Assembly (NCBI GenBank): GCA_008363215.1
Contig: RHKP01000007.1
Span: 1-64,000 of the forward strand
Reading direction: 5' to 3'
Source: Cyanobacteria bacterium CYA
Lineage (GTDB): Bacteria > Planctomycetota > Phycisphaerae > Phycisphaerales > UBA1924
Length of the DNA stretch: 64,000 nt
In this document: positions 49,533 through 58,158 of the stretch, piece by piece
Layout: each line of letters starts with the position of its first letter
Numbering within the stretch: the first letter of the stretch is position 1
Translations under genes and position numbers: made by a program
The notes under the pieces: model-generated
What the model saw: the letters and a program-made list of their open reading frames with translations, nothing else
Databases searched by the model: none
Told to the model about the DNA's origin: nothing

Positions 49533-50334
49533 CCCGCTCACGATCATCGCCGAAGTGCTCGGCGAACCAGCGGACCAAATGCGAAACCCGGTGAACGCCG
49601 GGTATCAGTGTCCGTTCATCAACTCGGTTTGCACGAAGCGAAGCCAGCGGATGCAGGGTTCGTACCCGGTGTGCAGCATCTACCGCAAGGGCATTCAGCA
49701 TTGTGTTTGCCCGAAGCGGTTCTATCAGGCCGATCTAGTGGCCGACGTACTCGCCCACTGCTGGCCCGGAACCCCGCCGACCGCGCCGCAAATCGCCTAC
49801 GAAGTCCAAATGAAGGGCTTCGGGATGGTGGATTTGGTCATCGCCGAACTTGACGACGCGAACGCGGTGCGTGCCTTTGTCAGTGTCGAGTTGCAAGCGG
49901 TCGATATCACCGGCAGCGTCGAACCGGCGTATCAATCCTTGCTCGGCAACGCGCAGGTTGAAGGGAAGATCAGCTACGGATTGAACTGGGCGAACGTCCG
50001 CAAGCGGTACGTCTCTCAACTGATCTCGAAGGGCTTCTACCACCACCATTGGGGCAGCAAGATCGTCTCTGTTCTGCAAGAACCCCTCTACGCGCAGTTC
50101 CGCCACTACATCCCGTTCGATGAACTGGACCCGAAGTCCGCCACCAGCAACGTCGTCTTCATGCTCTACGATTTTCAGGATGATGCCGAACGCGGTGCGC
50201 CGCATCGGCGGCTGGCGTTCACGCGAGCAATCGGAACCAGCCACAACAGCCTAATGACCGGGGCGCTCTATCGCACCCCTCCCGACCGGGCGGTATTCTG
50301 CCAGCGCATCCTGGAGCGGCTGAACCGCGAATGA
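49522..50334 (+). CDS. NotI-like type II restriction endonuclease
   Basis: A 270-residue protein, TTG start overlapping the methyltransferase end by 11 bases. The cysteine arrangement CPFINSVCTKRSQ then YPVCSIYRKG matches the iron-binding cysteines of NotI-type nucleases. A PD-(D/E)XK core with the E-x-Q variant is visible in RAFVSVELQAVDITGS, preceded by an acidic GFGMVDLVIAEL strand. It should cut a GC-rich site unless methylated by the partner enzyme. Recognition of GCGGCCGC is suggested only by family. Confidence 0.8.
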   Translation: MSRDPLTIIAEVLGEPADQMRNPVNAGYQCPFINSVCTKRSQRMQGSYPVCSIYRKGIQHCVCPKRFYQADLVADVLAHCWPGTPPTAPQIAYEVQMKGFGMVDLVIAELDDANAVRAFVSVELQAVDITGSVEPAYQSLLGNAQVEGKISYGLNWANVRKRYVSQLISKGFYHHHWGSKIVSVLQEPLYAQFRHYIPFDELDPKSATSNVVFMLYDFQDDAERGAPHRRLAFTRAIGTSHNSLMTGALYRTPPDRAVFCQRILERLNRE

Positions 50335-50337
50335 ACG

Positions 50338-50727
50338 TCACGGGGCCTTCGCGGGGATCGTGTCTTCCAAACGCTGTTGACGTGCCCACGTCTTCAGGCC
50401 GGTGCGGGACTGAATCCCCCGCGCTTCGTGTTCCGCTTCTTCTTCGCTGGGCCACCCGCGCCCGTGGTCCGGGTCCGCCAGCATGACCCCGCCTTCTTCG
50501 TCCTGGATCACCCAATACTCGGTCGGGTCATCGCGGAGCATGATGGACGCCGTGGGCTTCGCGGCATCGAAGGCATCATCGTCGGGGTACTCCGCCACCA
50601 CGTCATCAGAGAAGACGACGATGGACCCGTCCGGGCGACGTAGGCCGACGACGTAGACCCCGCCCCCGGATTGCCACGCTTCCCCGCCTACGGCCTTCGC
50701 CAGCGTTTCGGCTTGCTGTTCGTCCAT
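50338..50727 (-). CDS. Small acidic hypothetical protein, convergent with the nuclease
   Basis: A 129-residue acidic protein (IVVFSDDVVAEYPDDDAFDAAKP; QDEEGGVMLADPDHGRGWPSEEEAEHEA). It stops three bases from the nuclease stop, on the other strand. A TACACT hexamer lies six bases before the ATG without a Shine-Dalgarno, so it is probably leaderless. Its acidity and place beside an R-M pair would suit a DNA-mimic or control role, but that is speculation. Confidence 0.5.
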   Translation of the reverse strand: MDEQQAETLAKAVGGEAWQSGGGVYVVGLRRPDGSIVVFSDDVVAEYPDDDAFDAAKPTASIMLRDDPTEYWVIQDEEGGVMLADPDHGRGWPSEEEAEHEARGIQSRTGLKTWARQQRLEDTIPAKAP

Positions 50728-50784
50728 GCCCAAAGTGTACCTTTGGAATCCCGCTGCGCCAGCCCCACCCGGCGGGGATTCAGC

Positions 50785-50807
50785 TTGTGACCCAACTGTG
50801 ACCCACC
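50785..50807 (+). repeat. Right arm-type site: tandem TGTGACCC
   Basis: The same 23-base block as at 38977-38999, two mismatches, direct orientation. It lies 33 bases from the right attachment core. After excision and circularisation both copies would flank the core as P and P' arms. Confidence 0.5.
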
Positions 50808-50812
50808 AATGA

Positions 50813-50838
50813 AAAACGGCCCATAAAAGGGCCGTTTT
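50813..50838 (-). terminator. Bidirectional terminator downstream of tRNA-Asp
   Basis: A perfect 10-base stem, AAAACGGCCC and GGGCCGTTTT, with a 6-base loop. Read on the minus strand it ends in GTTTTTC. It lies four bases past the tRNA 3' end, inside satellite DNA, so the element supplies the terminator for the host tRNA. Confidence 0.7.
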
Positions 50839-50839
50839 C

Positions 50840-50916
<77 letters not shown>

Positions 50917-51065
50917 AACATGTCGCCGGCAGCGCTGCGGCAACGCGAAATGTAGCCCCCAGCCCCTGCGAGTCAAGCAATTCGGCACCCACCACCACCT
51001 GTCCTGTGCCTCCCCGGCCGCATGTCCGGTCAACGGATTCACCTGGCTGATCGCCCCGCCCTGGG

Positions 51066-51145
51066 CATCCGCTCACCCGGCCGCACATCCGCTCACCCGG
51101 CCGCACATCCGCTCACCCGGCCGCACATCCGCTCACCCGGCCGCA
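51066..51145. repeat. Four perfect tandem copies of a 20-bp unit
   Basis: CATCCGCTCACCCGGCCGCA repeated exactly four times without gaps. It lies in the gene-poor 526 bases (50917-51442) between tRNA-Asp and the small membrane protein gene. Perfect identity suggests recent expansion or a protein-binding array. Confidence 0.85.
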
Positions 51146-51187
51146 TGGCCCGCGTGCCCCGATCAATCCGCCCGACAAATCACCCGT

Positions 51188-51251
51188 CCGATCCTTCGCC
51201 CATCCGATCCTTTGCCTGCCCGATCCCTTGCCCGTCCGATCCCTCGCCCGC
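51188..51251. repeat. Four degenerate tandem copies of a 16-bp unit
   Basis: CCGATCCTTCGCCCAT and three variants (CCGATCCTTTGCCTGC, CCGATCCCTTGCCCGT, CCGATCCCTCGCCCGC), head to tail. They begin 42 bases after the 20-bp repeats and are independent of them. No gene is seen in this stretch. Confidence 0.75.
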
Positions 51252-51442
51252 TCGGGTCTGGCGCCCGCGGCGTGCCGGATCCGCATTCCCTTTCCAGGCC
51301 CAACCGGCTCGGGCCCCTCTCTCGGCCGGCCGCAAAAAAGCAACCGCCCCCGCCGCGTGGGCGAGGGCTGGCAGATGCTCGATCGCTCTGGTCGAGGTCG
51401 ACGCGCTGCGTGTCGGCGGCGCCACCCGCGCCGGCCGCATCA

Positions 51443-51649
51443 TCACGCAGGACGCTTCAACTGGATCCGCCCCTGCTCCTGCAACTCGAACGGGCTGCCG
51501 TTGGCCCCCACTTTCGAGGCATTGATCCACAGCACCGCACACGCGGCCGCCAGCGCCACCACCGCCACGAACATCAGCGCGGTGTACACGTCGGGCACCG
51601 GGCCTCGCGACTGCCTCCCGCCGGGCATCTGCATTCCGAACTGGCTCAT
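51443..51649 (-). CDS. Small membrane protein
   Basis: A 68-residue protein with a polar N-terminus (MSQFGMQMPGGRQSRGPVPD) and one membrane span (YTALMFVAVVALAAACAVLWIN), then a short tail. It is a common small gene of this lineage next to cell-envelope genes. It lies 30 bases downstream of the coiled-coil membrane protein gene on the same strand, so the two are probably co-transcribed. Confidence 0.6.
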   Translation of the reverse strand: MSQFGMQMPGGRQSRGPVPDVYTALMFVAVVALAAACAVLWINASKVGANGSPFELQEQGRIQLKRPA

Positions 51650-51679
51650 GTCCTGGTCCTTTCCTTTGCAGAGTGCGCG

Positions 51680-52528
51680 TCAGGGTTGCAGGCGCGAAAC
51701 CACCGTGTCGCCCGTCTGCACCACCTTGCCGGGCTGGAGCAGCGTCACGCGGGCCGTCGACACGTTCAGGTCGCTGCTGATCACCACCACGTCGGCGATG
51801 TACGCGCTCCCCCGCGTGATGATCAACTTGTTGTTCCGGTTCACCCGATCATTCTGACCCAGGTTGATCTGCACCACGTACTGGCCCATCGCCGAGTCAA
51901 ACGTCACGTTCTGCACCAGTCCGCGAATCACCCCGCCTGGAATCTCCTGCGGCTCGCTCAGGTCGCCGGTGTCGGTCTGTCCCGCCCCGGTCTTCGGCGG
52001 ATTGGCGATCTGCTCCTGCAATGCCCGGATGTTCGCCTCGAGCACCTGGCTGCGCGAAATCTCGTTGCTCAGGCGCTCTTCCAGTTGCAGCATCTGCTCA
52101 CGGGCCTGCAGTTCGTTGTTCCGCAACTGCGTCACTTCGTCCTTGTACGCCTCGATAATCAGCGCCTGCGCCTTGGTCGCCTCCAGCGCACCCTGCACCC
52201 GCCGGTCCGCCGCCGCCTTGTCGGCCTGCACACCCCGCAGATCCGTCTGCAGCCGCGTGCGGTCCGCCTCCAGGTCGCGCATCGTCGCCGTGTTCGCCTG
52301 CAACTGCGCCCGCAAACCCTGGATCTCCGAGTCCTTCTCCCGGCTCACCAGTTCATGCTGGGCCGTCTGCGCCCGCAGCGATTCGGCCGCCACTTCCGCC
52401 GACGCCAGCGCATCGTTGTAGTTCGACACGATCTGGTCCGTGTTGATCGTGTACGAAATCGTCAGCGCCGACAGCATGATGCTCAGCACCGCCGCGAACA
52501 GCACGAACACCTTCGTCAAGATATGCAC
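51680..52528 (-). CDS. Membrane-anchored coiled-coil protein
   Basis: A 282-residue protein, GTG start with GAGGAG upstream. An N-terminal span (KVFVLFAAVLSIMLSALTISY) is followed by about 140 residues of coiled coil (LRAQTAQHELVSREKDSEIQ to LEANIRALQEQIA). A C-terminal beta domain of about 85 residues (GGVIRGLVQNVTFDSAMGQYVVQINLG; LLQPGKVVQTGDTVV) ends it. The layout recalls MreC-like or other envelope scaffolding proteins. Specific function unknown. Confidence 0.65.
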   Translation of the reverse strand: MHILTKVFVLFAAVLSIMLSALTISYTINTDQIVSNYNDALASAEVAAESLRAQTAQHELVSREKDSEIQGLRAQLQANTATMRDLEADRTRLQTDLRGVQADKAAADRRVQGALEATKAQALIIEAYKDEVTQLRNNELQAREQMLQLEERLSNEISRSQVLEANIRALQEQIANPPKTGAGQTDTGDLSEPQEIPGGVIRGLVQNVTFDSAMGQYVVQINLGQNDRVNRNNKLIITRGSAYIADVVVISSDLNVSTARVTLLQPGKVVQTGDTVVSRLQP

Positions 52529-52805
52529 GCCTGACTCCTCGCCTGAGTCGGACCGATCTGCTCGGCCCTCGTTTTCCCTGCCCGCGAGATTCCACCCCTT
52601 CGCCGGGCCCCAACCCGCCTGCCCGCCCCGGCTCCATCCGGAAGCCGGAGGGACTCAAAGCATAGCGGCCGCTCCGTGCCGGTGCGGAACCACAAGTCTG
52701 TCCGACCTCTTCTCGATCGGCATACAGCACCCCAAGCCCGCTCGGCGGGGGAACCATACGCCACAAACACCTTGGCAGATCGACCAGAACGGTCCCTTTT
52801 TGCCC

Positions 52806-53894
52806 CTACAGCCCCGCCGAAGCCGTTTCCTGCCTCAGGATCTTCAGCACCGCCGTTGCCGCCGACACCCGCGTCAACCCGGACTTATCCCCCAGCAGAT
52901 GGTCCAACTTCCCGAGGTTGTCCACACGACCGATCTGCCCATACACGAACGCCGCCTGCGCTCGCACCGCGTCCTGCTCGCTCCCCGAGTACTTGTCCGC
53001 GACGAAAGTGCCGTCCGGAACCCCCAGCGCGCTGAGCGAACCCGCCACGGCCAGCATCACCTCGGCCGGCGGCTCGGTCCCCTGCTGACCACGGTACGCC
53101 GACAGATTGATCAGCCGGTCAATCGACTCACGGTCCTGGAGCGTTCCGATGATCTGCGCCGCCAGGGCCGCCGGCTCGAGCATCTCCGGGCTCGAAGGCA
53201 ACAACGCCGCCCGAATTGCGTCCAGTTGCGCCCGCTCGCCCAGTTTGACCATCGCCTCGGCAATCTGGAGTTCGAGCAACCTCTGCTCAACCAGCGTCGC
53301 CCCGGGCGTCTTCTGCCGTGCCGCCTCCGACAACATCGCCAATGCCGATGGGTCCCCCAACTCCCCGAGGATGAACGCCGCGTGCGCCCGCCTCCGCGTC
53401 GAACGATCATCAAACAACAGGTCGGACAGCGGTGTGCGATCGGGGCTCTCTCCCAGACGCGTGAGCGCAAAGATAGCCGACGCCCGGACATACGGCGAAG
53501 TATCCTGGAGCAACGGGCGCACCGATGCCCCCAGCGTGCTCAATCGCGCCCGCCCCACCACCATCGCCGCCACTGACCGCACGCCCTCGTTCTCGTCCTT
53601 CAGCCCCGCGGCCGCGATCGCCTCAACCCGCGACGGGGCCTCCAGCAATCCCTCGATCGCATTGGCCCGCTCCAGCGCCCAGTCGCTCGCCGCCGCCTTC
53701 ATCAACTCATCCAGCGCCCGCTCACGCAACTGCGATCGCGCCACCGGGTCGGAGTACGCCAGCGTCGTTTCCACGGGCGTGACGGTCGCCCGCCCCCGCC
53801 CCGCGCCGGCTGTCGAGCCGGTCGTGGCGCACCCGCCCGAAACACCGACCACCACGCACAGCCCCGCCTTCATCCAACTCGCCCAGTTTCGCAT
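52806..53894 (-). CDS. HEAT-repeat lipoprotein
   Basis: A 362-residue protein from the ATG with GAGGAAG upstream. A signal peptide with lipobox VSGGC gives a lipid-anchored protein. The rest is a run of HEAT/PBS-lyase-type helical repeats (RSVAAMVVGRARLSTLG; YVRASAIFALTRLGES; RRRAHAAFILGELGDPSAL), which form protein-binding solenoids. It lies upstream of the coiled-coil gene and downstream of lnt, the enzyme that completes lipoprotein maturation. Confidence 0.75.
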   Translation of the reverse strand: MRNWASWMKAGLCVVVGVSGGCATTGSTAGAGRGRATVTPVETTLAYSDPVARSQLRERALDELMKAAASDWALERANAIEGLLEAPSRVEAIAAAGLKDENEGVRSVAAMVVGRARLSTLGASVRPLLQDTSPYVRASAIFALTRLGESPDRTPLSDLLFDDRSTRRRAHAAFILGELGDPSALAMLSEAARQKTPGATLVEQRLLELQIAEAMVKLGERAQLDAIRAALLPSSPEMLEPAALAAQIIGTLQDRESIDRLINLSAYRGQQGTEPPAEVMLAVAGSLSALGVPDGTFVADKYSGSEQDAVRAQAAFVYGQIGRVDNLGKLDHLLGDKSGLTRVSAATAVLKILRQETASAGL

Positions 53895-53959
53895 CGCTTG
53901 CTTCCTCAATTCAACCGCCTGCCCTCACAACGCCCGTTCCTGCCCGCGTGTTCGCGCTC

Positions 53960-55723
53960 CTACGAGCCCGGGGCACCAGCGAGCGAGCCGTCCCTCTCTC
54001 CATCTTCATCCTTCCGGCGCTTTGATCGGCCCCTCGCCACCGCGGCCACCACAAGTCCGCCGGTCGCCGCCAGACACCCCCAGCCTCCCACGTCCCCCAC
54101 CCGCGTGTAGATCGTTCGCCCCGAAACCGTGGGAATCTCGATCACTGCCGTTCCCGACCCCCGCCCCAGAACCGCTCTTCCCGTCGCCGGATCCGCCACA
54201 CCCCGCGATATCTCCCGCCCACGCTGGTCAAACGCCCCGCTGATCCCTGTGTTGGCCACCCGCACCATCGGCACGCCCAGTTCCAGGCACCTCCACCGGG
54301 CCGTCAGCATGTGGTGCTCACGACCCGGCATCCACCACCCAAACCATCCGTCGTTGGTCAGGTTGATCATCACCTGAGCCTCCCCCGCCCCTCCTACCAG
54401 CCGACGACACACCCACGGCATCGTCGCCTCGAAACACACCGGCGCCGCTACGGTAATCGTCCGCCCGTCGACCAGCCGCACCTCCAGTGCCTGCGCCGAC
54501 GTGCCCGCGTCGAGGTCAAACTGCATCCCGGCCGCCCCGATCCCCAGCAGCCGCTCCTCCAGCCAGCCCCACTGCGAGATGTAGGGCATGTACTCGCCGA
54601 ACGGCGTCAGCGCCACCTTGTCATACCGCTTGGTCGGCGCTTTCCCGTCCTCAATCACGAACACCGAGTTGTACCGCTTGTCGGCGTTGTACCGGAACCG
54701 CCTCTGCTCGTCCGGCTCGATGTGCAGACCTTCAAACCCGGGCCCGCCGATCATGATCGGCGTTCGCAGCGCGCCCTGCATCAGGATCAACTCGTCGGCG
54801 AACAGCGTAACCGGGTAGCGCTCCATCACGCCGTCGGGTGCGCGCCGCTCAAACTCCAGCATCTTGCGCCGCTCGTGTGCAAGCGACACCGCGTCCAGCG
54901 TCCACCCCGGGCTCATCGCCTCGGGCAGCGCGATCACGTCCGGATGCTGGGCCCCCGCCGCCGCGATCAGCGCCTTCATCGCCTGCCAGTCCTCAAAGCG
55001 CTGACCCATCGTCCAGTCGATCTTGACATCCTGCGGCACGTTGGTCTGCACCACGCCGACGCGCAGACTCCCCGTCGCGTCAGGCCACGGATCGATCACA
55101 AGTCCTGCGCCCGCCCATGCCACGCAGACGGCAGCCGTCACCATCGCCGCACGCCGCCGACCGACGCTCCAGCACACCACCGTCACCGCCGGCAGCGTCA
55201 CCAGCAGGCTGACGGCGTACGTTCCGACCAATGCCGCCGGCCAGACCAGAAACCCCTGTCCGGCCAGCGGATGCGCCAGGAAGTACCACGCATACCCGCC
55301 CGCGATGATCTGCCCGCGCAAAAACTCAAAGCCGACCCAGATCAGTCCCCACGCCCACACCGACCAGCCCAGTCGTCGATGGACTCCGGCCGCGCACCAC
55401 ACCGCCAGCCCTGTCAACGCCGAGAGGACGATCACCAGCGGCACGACGCCAAACGCGGACACCCGCGCCACCCAGATATGCGCCAGGAGCCACCAGGGCG
55501 ATACCCCGATCGCGCACCAGAAAGCGCACGTCAGCGCCCGTTCCCGCGCGTGCCAACTCACCAGCGACAGCGGGAGCGGCGCGACGAACACCAGCCCCCA
55601 CAGCCACACCGGAGGGTACGCCAGCACCATCAACAATCCGCAAGCCAGCCCGGCCAGCAGCCCGCTCCGACGCGGATGCTGCGCGATCCACCGACCCGGC
55701 GCCTCGACGTCACCCGCCCGCAT
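53960..55723 (-). CDS. lnt: Apolipoprotein N-acyltransferase
   Basis: A 587-residue inner-membrane enzyme that adds the third acyl chain to lipoproteins. The N-terminal half has several membrane spans (LAGLACGLLMVLAYPPVWLWG onwards). The nitrilase-type domain holds the catalytic triad: Glu in VIALPEAMSPGW, Lys in RYDKVALTPFGEYMP and Cys in APVCFEATMPWV. The length is near the usual 510-560, with a longer C-terminal tail that ends in a further hydrophobic span. It overlaps accD by 14 bases. Confidence 0.9.
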   Translation of the reverse strand: MRAGDVEAPGRWIAQHPRRSGLLAGLACGLLMVLAYPPVWLWGLVFVAPLPLSLVSWHARERALTCAFWCAIGVSPWWLLAHIWVARVSAFGVVPLVIVLSALTGLAVWCAAGVHRRLGWSVWAWGLIWVGFEFLRGQIIAGGYAWYFLAHPLAGQGFLVWPAALVGTYAVSLLVTLPAVTVVCWSVGRRRAAMVTAAVCVAWAGAGLVIDPWPDATGSLRVGVVQTNVPQDVKIDWTMGQRFEDWQAMKALIAAAGAQHPDVIALPEAMSPGWTLDAVSLAHERRKMLEFERRAPDGVMERYPVTLFADELILMQGALRTPIMIGGPGFEGLHIEPDEQRRFRYNADKRYNSVFVIEDGKAPTKRYDKVALTPFGEYMPYISQWGWLEERLLGIGAAGMQFDLDAGTSAQALEVRLVDGRTITVAAPVCFEATMPWVCRRLVGGAGEAQVMINLTNDGWFGWWMPGREHHMLTARWRCLELGVPMVRVANTGISGAFDQRGREISRGVADPATGRAVLGRGSGTAVIEIPTVSGRTIYTRVGDVGGWGCLAATGGLVVAAVARGRSKRRKDEDGERDGSLAGAPGS

Positions 55724-56552
55724 AGTCGATCAGACGCGCAATCTCCGTGCGCAGATCCTTGCGGGCTACCACACGATCCACCAGCCCTGCCTGCATCAGG
55801 AACTCGGCCCGCTGGAACCCGTCGGGAAGATCCTGCCGGATTGTCTGCCGGATCACGCGAGGCCCGGCAAAGCCGATCAGCGCCTTCGGCTCGGCCAGAA
55901 TCACGTCGCCGAGCATCGCAAAACTGGCCGTGACGCCGCCGGTCGTCGGATCAGTCAGCACGCTGATGAACAGCCCGCCCGCGTCGTCGAATCGCGCCAG
56001 CGCCGCCGACGTCTTGGCCATCTGCATCAGACTCAGCCCCGACTCCTGCATGCGGGCCCCGCCCGAGCAACTGACGATCACCAGAGGAAGCCTCTGCTCC
56101 AGCGCCGATTCAATCGTGCGTGTCACCGTCTCGCCCACCACGCAGCCCATCGACCCCATCATGAATGTCAGATCCAGGCAGCACATCATCGTCGGGCGCC
56201 CCTTGACGAAGCAGCGCCCCGCCACCACCGCGTCGTCCCGCCCCGACCGACGCTGCTCGCTCACCAGACGCTCCGTGTACGACTTGAGGTCGGTAAACAG
56301 CAGCGGATCGGTCGAAGTCAGCCCCGTGAACATTGCCTCAAATGTCCCCGGGTCGCTCAACTGGCTCACCCGTTCGCCGGCCGAGATCCGGAAATGGTGC
56401 TGACATTCCGGGCACACGTGCAGATTGGCTTCCATCTGCCGCCGGTACACCATCTGCCCGCAACTCGGACAACGCAGCCACAAACCTTCGGGGATCGCCG
56501 AACGACGAGCCGGCTTCAACTCCGCCCACGTCCGCACAGCCACATTGGTCAT
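55710..56552 (-). CDS. accD: Acetyl-CoA carboxylase carboxyltransferase subunit beta
   Basis: A 280-residue protein. The N-terminal zinc ribbon RCPSCGQMVYRRQMEANLHVC-PEC type (two CxxC pairs) and the carboxyltransferase core are both present: LPLVIVSCSGGARMQESGLSLMQM, TDPTTGGVTASFAMLGDVILAEP, and IGFAGPRVIRQTIRQDLPDGFQ. It makes malonyl-CoA with AccA and the biotin subunits, the first step of fatty acid synthesis. It overlaps lnt downstream, a lipid-metabolism pairing. Confidence 0.95.
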   Translation of the reverse strand: MTNVAVRTWAELKPARRSAIPEGLWLRCPSCGQMVYRRQMEANLHVCPECQHHFRISAGERVSQLSDPGTFEAMFTGLTSTDPLLFTDLKSYTERLVSEQRRSGRDDAVVAGRCFVKGRPTMMCCLDLTFMMGSMGCVVGETVTRTIESALEQRLPLVIVSCSGGARMQESGLSLMQMAKTSAALARFDDAGGLFISVLTDPTTGGVTASFAMLGDVILAEPKALIGFAGPRVIRQTIRQDLPDGFQRAEFLMQAGLVDRVVARKDLRTEIARLIDYAGG

Positions 56553-56629
56553 GCCGATGTTCCGTTTCGAGACCGGCCCGGACCGCACCGCTCTCGCCTG
56601 GTTTCCACTTCTACTTCCGAGTCAACTGC

Positions 56630-57253
56630 TCACGATTCCGCATCCGTCGAACCGGCGGCACTGAGCAACTGTTCAAGGTCCACCTCGTGCCATGCCAAGA
56701 GTGGTGCCTCTCGCATGACCTCCCAGACCCGACTCGACGGCATCGATCCAAGCCAGCAGCGTAGCACCGCCCAAGCCATCGGGCGCACTACCACCCCAAT
56801 CCGGGTGTCTTTGGATCGCACTTTCTCCAAGGCTCGCACCAGTCCATCCACAATCCGTTCCCGACCTGCGTGGAACGACTCTCCCCCCGGAACCTGCACC
56901 GATCCCGGGTCGGCCTGCCACTGTCGGAACGCCGTCGGATAGCGCTCTGCCAGTTCGTTGGCCCGCAGCCCTTCCCACAGCCCCAGTCGCACATCGCTCA
57001 AACTCTCGACCACACGGACCCTGGCGTTGGTGCTTCCGGCCACCAGTTCGGCAATCTGCACCGAACTCTCGTCCGCAGAACTGAGCACCACGTCCAGGTC
57101 GTTGGAACCCATCGCATCCAGCGCCTGCTCGATGCGACCGCGCCCCGCCTCGCACAGCGGCAGGTCGCTCGAACCCACCAGCCGCCCGCAATCGTCCCAC
57201 TCCGTGGCACAGGAGCGGACCAGCAACACCGTGAAATCGCGAGCCTTGGCCAT
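56630..57253 (-). CDS. Histidine phosphatase-fold protein lacking catalytic histidines
   Basis: A 207-residue protein of the phosphoglycerate-mutase fold. Where active members have RHGxTxWN, it has VRSCATEWDDCGRLVGSSDLPL. The second histidine (VxHGG) is replaced by VVVRPMAWAVLRCW, and the SSPLxRAxxTA arginine by SSADESSVQIAEL. The motif LGLWEGL and the fold-defining segments are intact. It is therefore probably not an active phosphatase and may bind a phosphate compound or protein instead. It lies upstream of accD on the same strand, 77 bases away. Confidence 0.75.
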   Translation of the reverse strand: MAKARDFTVLLVRSCATEWDDCGRLVGSSDLPLCEAGRGRIEQALDAMGSNDLDVVLSSADESSVQIAELVAGSTNARVRVVESLSDVRLGLWEGLRANELAERYPTAFRQWQADPGSVQVPGGESFHAGRERIVDGLVRALEKVRSKDTRIGVVVRPMAWAVLRCWLGSMPSSRVWEVMREAPLLAWHEVDLEQLLSAAGSTDAES

Positions 57254-57419
57254 ATGCGATCGTTCTCACGCGAACCTGTCGCCCACCGGCGCGAGAATCC
57301 TACCAACATCAACATCGGCATCAAACGCCCGAATCAATCATCCGTTTCGAGGGCGTGTTCGGATTCCTCTTGGTGTTTCCGCCCCGGCGGCCCTGAAAAG
57401 CCCGCCAACCCATTCCCGC

Positions 57420-58106
57420 TCATCCCCCCGAAATGCGGAGATCGGAAATCACCCCAGCGCGCTTATCAGACGCCTGCCCGAAGATCGCCGACGCAGCCAC
57501 CAGCACATTGACCCCCGCGCCGCGCACCGCGGCCGCGTTCTTCGGACCCACTCCCCCGTCCATCTGGATCCACCCGCGATAACCCTGCTCGCGCAGTCGC
57601 CGCACCTTCTCCAGCACCTCGGCCCGAAATGCCTGTCCGGAAAACCCCGGCTGCACGCTCATGACCAGGATCAACTCGAACTGGTCGGCGATCGAGAGCA
57701 CAGGCTCAATGGGCGTCTTGGGATTGACTGCAAGTCCTGCGGTGGCCCCCAACTCCCGCACGTCCCGCGCCAGATCGACCGCCTTGTCAATGTTCATCAC
57801 CTCCATGTGAAAAGTCAGGTGATCGGCCCCGGCCTGGATGAACGGCTCAAAGAACTGCTCCGGGTATGTCACCATCAGGTGGACATCGAGGCACACATGC
57901 GGGAAGCGCGCGCGCAGGCAACGGCACACGTCCGGGCCCATGGTCAGGTTCGGGACGAAGTGCCCGTCCATCACGTCCAGGTGCAGCCCGTCGGCGCCGG
58001 CCTCGAGCACCCCCAGGCTTTCCTCCCCCAGGCGGGTGAAATCGGCCGAGAGAATCGAGGGGAAAACCAGCGTGCGGGCATCCGCGCGTTTGAGTCGCTC
58101 ACGCAT
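57420..58106 (-). CDS. rpe: Ribulose-phosphate 3-epimerase
   Basis: A 228-residue TIM-barrel enzyme that interconverts ribulose 5-phosphate and xylulose 5-phosphate. Signatures: VFPSILSADFTRLGEE, HLDVMDGHFVPNLTMGP, LDVHLMVTYPEQ, LVMSVQPGFSGQAF and IQMDGGVGPKNA. A TAGAGT hexamer lies five bases before the ATG, without a Shine-Dalgarno, suggesting leaderless expression. It is divergent from the UDP-sugar pyrophosphorylase gene, 52 bases apart. Confidence 0.95.
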   Translation of the reverse strand: MRERLKRADARTLVFPSILSADFTRLGEESLGVLEAGADGLHLDVMDGHFVPNLTMGPDVCRCLRARFPHVCLDVHLMVTYPEQFFEPFIQAGADHLTFHMEVMNIDKAVDLARDVRELGATAGLAVNPKTPIEPVLSIADQFELILVMSVQPGFSGQAFRAEVLEKVRRLREQGYRGWIQMDGGVGPKNAAAVRGAGVNVLVAASAIFGQASDKRAGVISDLRISGG

Positions 58107-58158
58107 GTCAGACTCTACTCCCGTCTACGATCGACCACACCCCGACGGAGGCGCGATC

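Noticed and set aside
51066-51251. CRISPR array
   Set aside because: The 20-bp and 16-bp units are directly adjacent with no spacers, so they are simple tandem repeats.
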